Made by a program: the position numbers and the translations under genes. Below, one piece after another: positions 1 through 5,248 of a DNA stretch of 9,294 nucleotides. This DNA is from an uncultured Acidimicrobiaceae bacterium (lineage in GTDB: Bacteria; Actinomycetota; Acidimicrobiia; Acidimicrobiales; Microtrichaceae): positions 1 to 9,294 of the forward strand of contig CALMLJ010000030.1 of the NCBI GenBank assembly GCA_937868025.1, written 5' to 3'. How positions within the stretch are numbered: position 1 is the first letter of the stretch; every line of letters begins with the position of its first letter. Below the pieces are notes generated by a model that saw only the letters and a list, made by a program, of their open reading frames with translations, did not search any database and was not told where the DNA came from.

Positions 1-236
1 CCGAGCTCCGCGACCACCTCCGGGTCATCGAGAACCCCGAGGCCGACGCCCGCCGACTCGTCGAACTGCTCGCCGTCACCTGGGGCGGCTCGTTGGCAGT
101 CCGCCACGGCGACGCCGCAGTCGCCGACGCGTGGGTCGACTCCCGCATCCGGCACAGCTACGGCCACCTCTACGGCACCCTGTCCCCCCGGCACGACCTC
201 GCCGCCATCGCGAACCGGGCCGTCATCGCCGTGTGA
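1..236 (+). CDS. C-terminal fragment of an acyl-CoA dehydrogenase-like protein, probably AidB-type (5' end outside window)
   Basis: The open frame enters at base 3 and runs 77 codons to TGA at 234-236. The visible tail contains an ARRLVELLAV helix, then RHGDAAVADAWVDSRI, YGTL, and a final HDLAAIANRAVI segment. This order (a helical 'RH..AAVADA...SRL' stretch, a 'GTL' turn, then 'D...I..RA.' at the C-terminus) is what I recall from the C-terminal ends of AidB/isovaleryl-CoA-dehydrogenase-like proteins of the DNA alkylation response. Those are FAD enzymes of the acyl-CoA dehydrogenase fold. Flavin and active-site residues lie outside the window, so activity cannot be judged. The gene ends 8 bases before the structured repeat at 245, which may act at its 3' end. 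Another acyl-CoA dehydrogenase subfamily is possible. Confidence 0.5.
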   Translation, partial: ELRDHLRVIENPEADARRLVELLAVTWGGSLAVRHGDAAVADAWVDSRIRHSYGHLYGTLSPRHDLAAIANRAVIAV

Positions 237-241
237 ACGCG

Positions 242-308
242 CGACTGGAGCGCTGAGGTGACAGGAAGTGGCACCTCAGCGCTCCAGAGCAACTGAACGC
301 TCCAGTCG
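242..308. repeat. Structured 61-bp dispersed repeat, copy 1, with alternative hairpins
   Basis: The core unit is 245-305. An inner stem pairs 245-260 with 272-287, a perfect 16 bp around an 11-base loop. An outer stem pairs 242-252 with 298-308 (11 bp) using the same left arm, so the two folds exclude each other. The same 61-base unit recurs at 5100-5160 with 53 of 61 positions identical and no gaps. It lies between the plus-strand stop at 236 and the minus-strand stop at 332, so a role at transcript 3' ends is possible. There is no T-run for a classical intrinsic terminator. Confidence 0.85.
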
Positions 309-310
309 AG

Positions 311-328
311 CCCGCCCGATCGGGCAGG
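311..328. terminator. GC-rich palindrome just past the stop of the minus-strand gene
   Basis: Bases 314-325 form a perfect 12-bp palindrome centred on GATC. It extends to 311-328 with one mismatch (313/326). It sits 3 bases beyond the stop codon of the minus-strand gene ending at 332. It could form a short, stable hairpin at that transcript's end. There is no T-tract and the loop is minimal, so terminator is only a suggestion. Confidence 0.3.
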
Positions 329-331
329 CGG

Positions 332-892
332 TCAGTCGCCGCCCACGGAGTTGGCGTCGGTCGCACACGCCCACACCGACGTGGCCGTCGCCTTGTGGCA
401 CACATCGAGGTTCAGGCCCATCAGCGAGCGACCCGAGAAGGCCGCGCCGTTCATCGAGATCGCCCGGGGAGCACCCGAGGCGCCCCGACAGGAGACGACG
501 TAGCCGTCGCTCGACTCGGTGATCCCGACCGTCGCGCTCCCGGCAGACGGCACCGAGAACCCGACCGAACCGGTGATTCGCTGCCAGCGCAACTTCACGG
601 CGATGCACTTGGGTGAGGTGCCGGGCTTGGCCGTCACGATCGAGTTCGACTTCACCTCACCGCGAACGACGCTGCCATCCTTCCACCAGCGCACCAATCC
701 GGAGTTCCCGCTCCAGCTGCCGGCGAACTGGGCCTGCGTGGTACCGCCCCGGATGAAGTCGTCCTCGTAGAAGCGGTACTCGGCACCGGCCGTCTGGGCG
801 AGTCCGCCGAAGAGGCCGAGCATCACGCCGACGGCGAGAGCGAAGCGGCGGACGGACGAGGTGCGGTTGGGGGTGTTCGTGTTCTCGGTCAT
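332..892 (-). CDS. Small secreted protein with four cysteines, function unknown
   Basis: The protein has 186 residues. I chose ATG at 890-892 over an upstream in-frame ATG at 940 because GAAAGG (901-906, minus strand) lies 8 bases upstream. From this start the protein opens with a signal peptide: polar MTENTNT, an RR pair at 15-16, a hydrophobic core at about 17-33, and a likely cleavage after A-G-A at 35-37. The mature part of about 149 residues is Ser/Gly-rich and soluble-looking, with Cys 96, 135, 165 and 176, suggesting two disulfides outside the cytoplasm. There is an RWWKDG motif at 68-73. I do not recognise the family. It diverges from the gene at 1081, and the two share their first 20 coding bases and a promoter region with 11-bp repeats reading toward each gene, so the pair is probably co-regulated. 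Confidence 0.8.
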   Translation of the reverse strand: MTENTNTPNRTSSVRRFALAVGVMLGLFGGLAQTAGAEYRFYEDDFIRGGTTQAQFAGSWSGNSGLVRWWKDGSVVRGEVKSNSIVTAKPGTSPKCIAVKLRWQRITGSVGFSVPSAGSATVGITESSDGYVVSCRGASGAPRAISMNGAAFSGRSLMGLNLDVCHKATATSVWACATDANSVGGD

Positions 893-893
893 G
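873..893 (-). repeat. Left arm of a 21-bp perfect inverted repeat at the divergent start codons
   Basis: The minus strand of 873-893 is identical to the plus strand of 1080-1100: one base before the ATG plus the first 20 coding bases (codons M-T-E-N-T-N and two bases of the seventh). The arms enclose the 186-bp divergent promoter region between them. Confidence 0.9.
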
Positions 894-954
894 GCTGTTG
901 CCTTTCGGTTGGGGCTCGTCGTTCGAGCCGATGAGGACACTCTGCGACCGCCCC

Positions 955-982
955 CTTCAGGCGTCCTTCAGACCCACTTCAA
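955..982 (-). promoter_or_regulatory. Three 11-bp-spaced direct repeats facing the minus-strand gene (candidate SARP operator)
   Basis: Read on the minus strand, TTGAAG (982-977), CTGAAG (971-966) and CTGAAG (960-955) repeat at exact 11-base steps. A weak -10-like CAGAGT (944-939) follows 9 bases after the last heptamer (960-954). Direct heptamer repeats at 11-bp periodicity placed just upstream of the -10 are the known binding pattern of SARP regulators, and a BTAD/SARP-type regulator is encoded at 2098-3204. The repeat spacing is directly visible; the regulator assignment and -10 are inference. Confidence 0.6.
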
Positions 983-998
983 GCGGCACACCGAATCT

Positions 999-1029
999 CT
1001 GAAGCGGATTCGAAGCGAACCGAAAGCGC
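999..1029 (+). promoter_or_regulatory. Three 11-bp-spaced direct repeats facing the plus-strand gene (candidate SARP operator)
   Basis: CTGAAGCGG (999-1007), TCGAAGCGA (1010-1018) and CGAAAGCGC (1021-1029) keep AAGCG in the same register at 1002, 1013 and 1024. A further AAGCGG lies at 981, 21 bases upstream (two helical turns). A weak -10-like GAAGGT (1037-1042) follows 9 bases after the last heptamer (1021-1027), the same distance as on the divergent side. The set mirrors the one at 955-982 and points toward the gene at 1081. Confidence 0.6.
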
Positions 1030-1079
1030 TCCCCCCGAAGGTGAGGACACCCCCCCACCACCGCACACATGGGAGCCGT

Positions 1080-1100
1080 CATGACCGAGAACACGAACAC
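1080..1100 (+). repeat. Right arm of a 21-bp perfect inverted repeat at the divergent start codons
   Basis: It is identical to the reverse complement of 873-893. The match stops after base 1100, and the two proteins then differ for a few residues before both continue with R-R-F-A. The shared piece is therefore the extreme N-terminus only. Confidence 0.9.
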
Positions 1101-2058
1101 GACCCGCCGCTTCGCCGGCATCCGCACCGGCGCCACCGCTGCCGTCCTCGCTCTCGCCATCGTCGGCGCCGGCGCCGTCGGCACACTGGTCGGCAACGCG
1201 TCGGAACGCCCGTCGCTCAGCTCCTCCGCCTCCCGCGACGGCGACGCCACGACGAGCACCGGCGGCCTCGGCGACGACGGTTTCGCCGACGACGGCACCT
1301 ACGTCGCCACGGGTGACGAGACCTTCGACTCCGGAACCGACGCCGGCTACGACGAGGGGTACGACTCCTCTGGGTCGTCCGGGGCGTACGGCTCCTACGA
1401 CGAGGACCCCGGCTCCGACGACACCTCCTCCGGCGGCGGCTCCTACGGCGACGACGAGTACGACGCAGCCACCATCGACAGCAGTGAGATGGACGACAAC
1501 GCCGACGACGGAGCCGAACAGGTCGACGACACCGCCGACCCCGACGATTCGCAGCAGGGCGACTGGCCCGGCGAGGAGACGGCAAACGAGGAGCCCACGT
1601 GGGACGAGCCCGCCGAGGACGACCCGACCCCGACCTCGTCCACCGCCCCGGCGCCCAAGCCCGCTCCCAGGCCGGCACCCAAGCCGACGAGCGCCCCCAC
1701 CACGGTTCGCCCCACGACGACCGCCCCCACCAACGCCGCGCCCCGGCTGCCCGCCCGCACCATCGAACGCAACATCGCCGTGGGGCAACGCGTCGACCTC
1801 GTCACCGACAACTCCCTCGCTGCCGGCTGGACCGACCCCGACCACACCGCCGACTGGCTGTGCCTCACCTTCACCCCCGAGCGCAGCGACTGGTGGCTCG
1901 ACGGCGCCGACTGCCAGGGCAAGGGCCTGTGGGCACGCGTCAACCAACCCGGCATCTACGTGGTGCACATCCGGGTCCGCGAGGCGACCGCGCAGTTCCC
2001 CGGCGGGGTTGGCCCACTCAGCGCCGAGGAGATCACGCTCCGCCTGGTCGCCGCATGA
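1081..2058 (+). CDS. Membrane-anchored or secreted Asp-rich protein with a C-terminal domain shared with the neighbouring kinase
   Basis: The protein has 325 residues. The ATG at 1081 is preferred to the one at 1069 because GGGAG (1071-1075) sits 5 bases upstream. Order of parts: a polar MTENTNT start with basic residues; a hydrophobic helix at about 16-38 (signal peptide or anchor); a long acidic low-complexity region rich in Asp, Gly, Ser and Tyr (about 50-185); a Pro/Thr/Lys linker (about 187-222); and a compact C-terminal domain (about 225-325). That domain has AGW (W250) DPD, WLCL (C261), DWW (W271, W272) DG and a second Cys at 278. It is homologous to the outer domain of the kinase at 3293-5080. 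I do not recognise it as a named domain; a beta-sandwich fold is a guess, as is a C261-C278 disulfide. The gene ends 39 bases before the regulator gene and probably forms an operon with it. The acidic stretch could bind cations or act as a flexible wall spacer. Confidence 0.85.
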   Translation: MTENTNTTRRFAGIRTGATAAVLALAIVGAGAVGTLVGNASERPSLSSSASRDGDATTSTGGLGDDGFADDGTYVATGDETFDSGTDAGYDEGYDSSGSSGAYGSYDEDPGSDDTSSGGGSYGDDEYDAATIDSSEMDDNADDGAEQVDDTADPDDSQQGDWPGEETANEEPTWDEPAEDDPTPTSSTAPAPKPAPRPAPKPTSAPTTVRPTTTAPTNAAPRLPARTIERNIAVGQRVDLVTDNSLAAGWTDPDHTADWLCLTFTPERSDWWLDGADCQGKGLWARVNQPGIYVVHIRVREATAQFPGGVGPLSAEEITLRLVAA

Positions 2059-2097
2059 ACCACCGACGAGGACGAACCCGCCGGTAACGTCGCCTCG

Positions 2098-3204
2098 ATG
2101 ACCGAACCGCTCGAGTTCTCCGTGCTCGGTCCGCTCCGGGTCGCCTCCCACGGCACACCCCTCCCGCTCGGCGGCCCGAAGCAACGATGCGTCCTCGCGA
2201 TGCTCCTGCTCGAGCCCAACCGGGTCGTCTCGGTCGACCGGCTCATCGACGGCGTGTGGGGCGACGAACCTCACGAACGTGCCACCTCGACACTGCAGGT
2301 GTACGTGTCGAACCTGCGCAAGCTGTTGGGCCCCGAACGGATCCTCACCGAACGACCCGGCTACCGGGCCGTCGTCACGCCAGACGAACTCGATCTCACC
2401 CGGTTCGACGCTGCCGTCAGGGCCGGTAACGACCACACCGCCGCCGGCCGCCACGAGGCCGCGGCCGCCGCATTCGCGACGGCCCTCGACACGTGGTCGG
2501 GCGAAGCGGTCGCCGACCTCGAACACGAACCGTTCGCCCAGACGGTCGTGGCCGGCCTCAACGAGCGACGCGAGTCGGTGCGCGAATCAGCGTTCGACGC
2601 CCGGCTCGCACTCGGTCGCCACCACGAACTCATCGCCGATCTCGAACACGCCGTCGCGGCCACACCCCTCCGTGAGCACCGTTGGGCGCAGCTGATCCTG
2701 GCCCTCTACCGATCGGGCCGTCAGGCGGACGCGCTCGCCGCGTTCGGCACGGCGAGGAACACCCTCCTCGACGAGCTCGGCATCGACCCGGGCGCTCCGC
2801 TCCGAGCGCTCGAGACGGCGATCCTCAACCAGGACCCCTCGCTCGACTGGAATCCCGCCGCACCCTCAGGCTCCACAGGGGCGACGACGACGATCCGCCG
2901 GGCACCCGCCGGCTCGGTCCCCACACTGACACTCCCCAACGGCACGCGTCTCGAACTCACCGATCGCTCCTGGATCATCGGACGTTCGACCGATACCGAC
3001 ATCGTCCTGGCGTCACCCGACGTGTCCCGCCGCCACGCCGAGCTCCGCACCGTCGACGGCGGCTGGACAATCTCGGACCTGGGCTCGACGAACGGTCTCA
3101 CCGTCAACGGCACCGAGGTGACCGAGTATCAGCTCGGCGACGGCGACGAGATCGCGATCGGCCGGTTCTCGCTGGTGTTCCACGCCGGCGCCCCGACCAC
3201 CTGA
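2098..3204 (+). CDS. EmbR-like transcriptional regulator: winged helix, BTAD and FHA domains
   Basis: The protein has 368 residues. Residues 7-95 form an OmpR/SARP-type winged helix (LGPLRV, GGPKQRCVLAMLLL, VSVDRLIDGVWG, STLQVYVSNLRKLL, ERPGYR). Residues 98-247 match a bacterial transcriptional activation (BTAD) domain (DLTRFDAAV, E-A-F-D-A-R, LYRSGRQADAL, DELGIDPG). Residues 276-365 are an FHA domain with the phosphothreonine-binding set G295-R296-S297, S310, H313 and N332-G333. This domain order is that of mycobacterial EmbR, which is controlled by the kinase PknH. A TTT run (263-265) followed by I-R-R just before the FHA domain could be a phospho-acceptor. The Shine-Dalgarno is weak, but no other in-frame start follows the upstream stop at 2056-2058. 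The gene lies between a secreted protein and a kinase that share a domain. The likely role is a kinase-responsive activator; the divergent 11-bp repeats at 955-1029 are the candidate target. Confidence 0.92.
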   Translation: MTEPLEFSVLGPLRVASHGTPLPLGGPKQRCVLAMLLLEPNRVVSVDRLIDGVWGDEPHERATSTLQVYVSNLRKLLGPERILTERPGYRAVVTPDELDLTRFDAAVRAGNDHTAAGRHEAAAAAFATALDTWSGEAVADLEHEPFAQTVVAGLNERRESVRESAFDARLALGRHHELIADLEHAVAATPLREHRWAQLILALYRSGRQADALAAFGTARNTLLDELGIDPGAPLRALETAILNQDPSLDWNPAAPSGSTGATTTIRRAPAGSVPTLTLPNGTRLELTDRSWIIGRSTDTDIVLASPDVSRRHAELRTVDGGWTISDLGSTNGLTVNGTEVTEYQLGDGDEIAIGRFSLVFHAGAPTT

Positions 3205-3227
3205 CCTGCGCCTCCCCCATCTTTTCC

Positions 3228-3255
3228 TGGACCGATCCCCCGACTTCGGTACGAT
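3228..3255 (+). promoter_or_regulatory. Candidate sigma-70-type promoter of the kinase gene
   Basis: TGGACC (3228-3233), a 16-base spacer, then TACGAT (3250-3255), which fits the actinobacterial TANNNT -10. It lies in the 88-base gap after the regulator stop, with the start codon 37 bases downstream. The kinase could therefore be transcribed on its own as well as by read-through. Confidence 0.45.
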
Positions 3256-3292
3256 CTCCGGAGGGATTTTCTCTGGCGGGGAGCAGTACGAC

Positions 3293-5080
3293 ATGGCGGA
3301 CACGATCGACGGGTTCGACCTACGACGCGAACTCGGACGAGGTGGCTTCGGGGTCGTGCACCTCGCCTGGCAGCCGGCCCTCCACCGCGAGGTCGCCGTC
3401 AAGATCCTCACCGCCGACACCTCCGACCCGGCAGCGCGTGCCCGTTTCGAACGGGAGTGCCAGGCCATCGGCTCGCTCAGCTCCCACCCCCACGTGGTCG
3501 CGGTGTACGGCAACGGCGTCACCGACGAAGACCGTCCGTATCTCGTCATGGAGTACTTGTCGGGAGGCACGCTCGCCGACCGGGGCGCGATCTCCTGGCA
3601 GGCCGCGTGCGAGGTCGGCGTGCGCATCGCAGCGGCACTCACCACCGCCCATCGGATGGGCATCATCCACCGCGACGTGAAGCCGCAGAACGTGCTGTTC
3701 ACCGAGTTCGAGACCGCCCAGCTCGCCGACTTCGGCATCGCGTCGATCGTCGACGGGTTCGAGACCAAGTCCAACTCGGTGTCGGCGTCCTTGGCGTACG
3801 CCGCTCCCGAGGTGCTCGATGCACGGCCATCGAGCGCCCAGAGCGACATCTACGGTCCCGCCGCCACCGTCGTCGGCGCAATCCTCGGCCGCGGGCCGTT
3901 CCACCGTGACGCCGACTCCATCGCCGGACTCGTCGCCCGAGTCGCCACGGCGCCTGTCCCCGACCTCCGACTCGAGGGCGTTCCCGACGCCGTGTGCACG
4001 GTGCTCGAACGGGCGATGGCGAAGCGACCCGAGGATCGCCAGCCCGACGCCGCGACGTTTGGACGAGACCTCGCCGCCGCTGCCGGCATCGACCCGGGCC
4101 TGCCCCTCACCGGTGTGGTGCCCGTCGTCACCGCCGATGCAGAGACCGACGACCTCGCCGCGACAGCCGGGCCGCCCGAAGCCGGATCGTCCGAAGCCGA
4201 AGCCGACGGCTCGACCACCGCGGCCGCCCGCTCCAGTGGCCGACGACCGCTCCTCATTGCCGCTGCAGCCGTCGCGATGCTGCTCGTCGGCGGTGCCGCC
4301 GCCATCGTGGCCGGCGGCGACGACAGCCGCGATCTCAACGTGGCAACGGTCGACGACAAGTCGCCGACGACGACCCGACGCGAACGGTCCGCCACGACGA
4401 CCAGCGTGCCGGTGTCGGTCCTCGGCGAGACCACGATCGTCGACGACCCGCTCGCGACGACCGTGCCGGGCACACCAACCGTCGACTCCACGACCGCCAC
4501 CGGCGGAGGCTCCACCACCGGCATCACGACCGCCGGCCAACGCCCCACCGGCACCACCCGCTCGAGTTCCGGCGCAACGTTCCCGGCCGCCACCGGCTCG
4601 ACCGGTTCGACCGGCGGCACCACCAACACGGGCGGCTCGACCAGCGGGGGCTCGTCGGGCGGCACCACCGCAGCTCCCGCGGCGACCTCTCCCGCCACGG
4701 CCCCGCCGACCAATGCTCCGGCGACGACCGCTGCACCCGTCGGCAACCAGGCTCCTCTGCTGCCCGCCGCCACGTTCGAGTTCCAGGTGAAGATCAACCA
4801 GAACACCGTCATCGTCCCCGACGGCGACAAACGGCTCTCCGCGGGGTGGTCCGACCCGGACCGGACTTCGGAGTGGCTCTGCCTCCAACCGCTCCCGCAG
4901 ACCACCGACTGGTGGGTCGACGGTATGAACTGTGAGGGCAGCGGGCTCCTCGTCGCCGCGACCACCCCTGGCGTGCGCATCCTCGAACTCCGAGCAGCGG
5001 AGTGCACCTCGGCCAACCCCGGTTGTGGTGCTCCCTACTCCACGACCCGACGCACGGTCCGCGTCGAGTTCGTGCCCTGA
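3293..5080 (+). CDS. Transmembrane Ser/Thr protein kinase (PknB-type) with a novel extracytoplasmic C-terminal domain
   Basis: The protein has 595 residues; GGGGAG (3278-3283) lies 9 bases before the ATG. The cytoplasmic kinase domain (about 8-265) has the glycine loop GRGGFG (15-20), ATP lysine K37, helix-C E55, catalytic H126-R127-D128 with K130 and N133, D146-F-G, and A171-P-E173. The usual G-T-P before APE reads A-S-L, so the P+1 Thr is replaced by Ser166. An acidic Ala/Glu-rich juxtamembrane stretch follows, then RR and one membrane span (about 319-341). A Thr/Ser/Gly/Pro-rich outer linker (about 342-484) leads to a domain at 485-595. That domain is homologous to the C-terminus of the protein at 1081-2058, with W519, C530, D-W-W and C547 at identical spacing. 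It has two extra cysteines, 571 and 578. No PASTA repeats are present. The layout resembles PknH-like sensor kinases, and the neighbouring FHA regulator is the obvious candidate substrate. Confidence 0.93.
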   Translation: MADTIDGFDLRRELGRGGFGVVHLAWQPALHREVAVKILTADTSDPAARARFERECQAIGSLSSHPHVVAVYGNGVTDEDRPYLVMEYLSGGTLADRGAISWQAACEVGVRIAAALTTAHRMGIIHRDVKPQNVLFTEFETAQLADFGIASIVDGFETKSNSVSASLAYAAPEVLDARPSSAQSDIYGPAATVVGAILGRGPFHRDADSIAGLVARVATAPVPDLRLEGVPDAVCTVLERAMAKRPEDRQPDAATFGRDLAAAAGIDPGLPLTGVVPVVTADAETDDLAATAGPPEAGSSEAEADGSTTAAARSSGRRPLLIAAAAVAMLLVGGAAAIVAGGDDSRDLNVATVDDKSPTTTRRERSATTTSVPVSVLGETTIVDDPLATTVPGTPTVDSTTATGGGSTTGITTAGQRPTGTTRSSSGATFPAATGSTGSTGGTTNTGGSTSGGSSGGTTAAPAATSPATAPPTNAPATTAAPVGNQAPLLPAATFEFQVKINQNTVIVPDGDKRLSAGWSDPDRTSEWLCLQPLPQTTDWWVDGMNCEGSGLLVAATTPGVRILELRAAECTSANPGCGAPYSTTRRTVRVEFVP

Positions 5081-5098
5081 CCGCGCTGACCTGCCGAC

Positions 5099-5161
5099 TC
5101 TGGAGCGCTCAGGTGACAGGAACTGTCGCATGAGCACTCCAGAGCAACTGAGCGCTCCAGA
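5099..5161. repeat. Structured 61-bp dispersed repeat, copy 2, with alternative hairpins
   Basis: The core unit is 5100-5160, in the same orientation as 245-305 and 87% identical. The outer fold pairs 5099-5111 with 5149-5161, a perfect 13 bp. The inner fold corresponding to copy 1 is imperfect here but keeps a compensatory change: the G-C pair at unit positions 11/33 of copy 1 is C-G in copy 2. The repeat starts 20 bases after the kinase stop. The rest of the 168-base gap (5162-5248) shows no clear promoter, operator or gene. Confidence 0.85.
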
Positions 5162-5248
5162 CGGCGGGCTCCAGGCGGCGGACCTCGCGACACACGTCAC
5201 ACCCAACCGAGTCGCCCGCACCACCCGACCTGAACAACGATCTCCGCC

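Noticed and set aside
683..700. RWWKDG in the four-cysteine secreted protein as a third copy of the shared DWW-x-DG domain
   Set aside because: Only this short motif is similar. The AGW-DPD and WLCL parts and the 17-residue cysteine spacing are absent, so homology is not supported.
932..1050. Direct repeat of TGAGGACAC (932-940 and 1042-1050) as a promoter element
   Set aside because: Both copies read in the same direction, so relative to the two divergent genes they are in opposite senses. At 9 bases it may be chance in a region of this composition.
1069..1080. Alternative ATG at 1069 for the Asp-rich exported protein
   Set aside because: There is no Shine-Dalgarno upstream of 1069, while GGGAG is 5 bases before the ATG at 1081. 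The shared MTENTNT start with the divergent gene also supports 1081.
979..2526. A 515-codon open frame on the minus strand
   Set aside because: It is antisense to the Asp-rich exported protein and the EmbR-like regulator; its Gly/Val-rich product mirrors the Asp/Thr/Pro codons of the sense strand.
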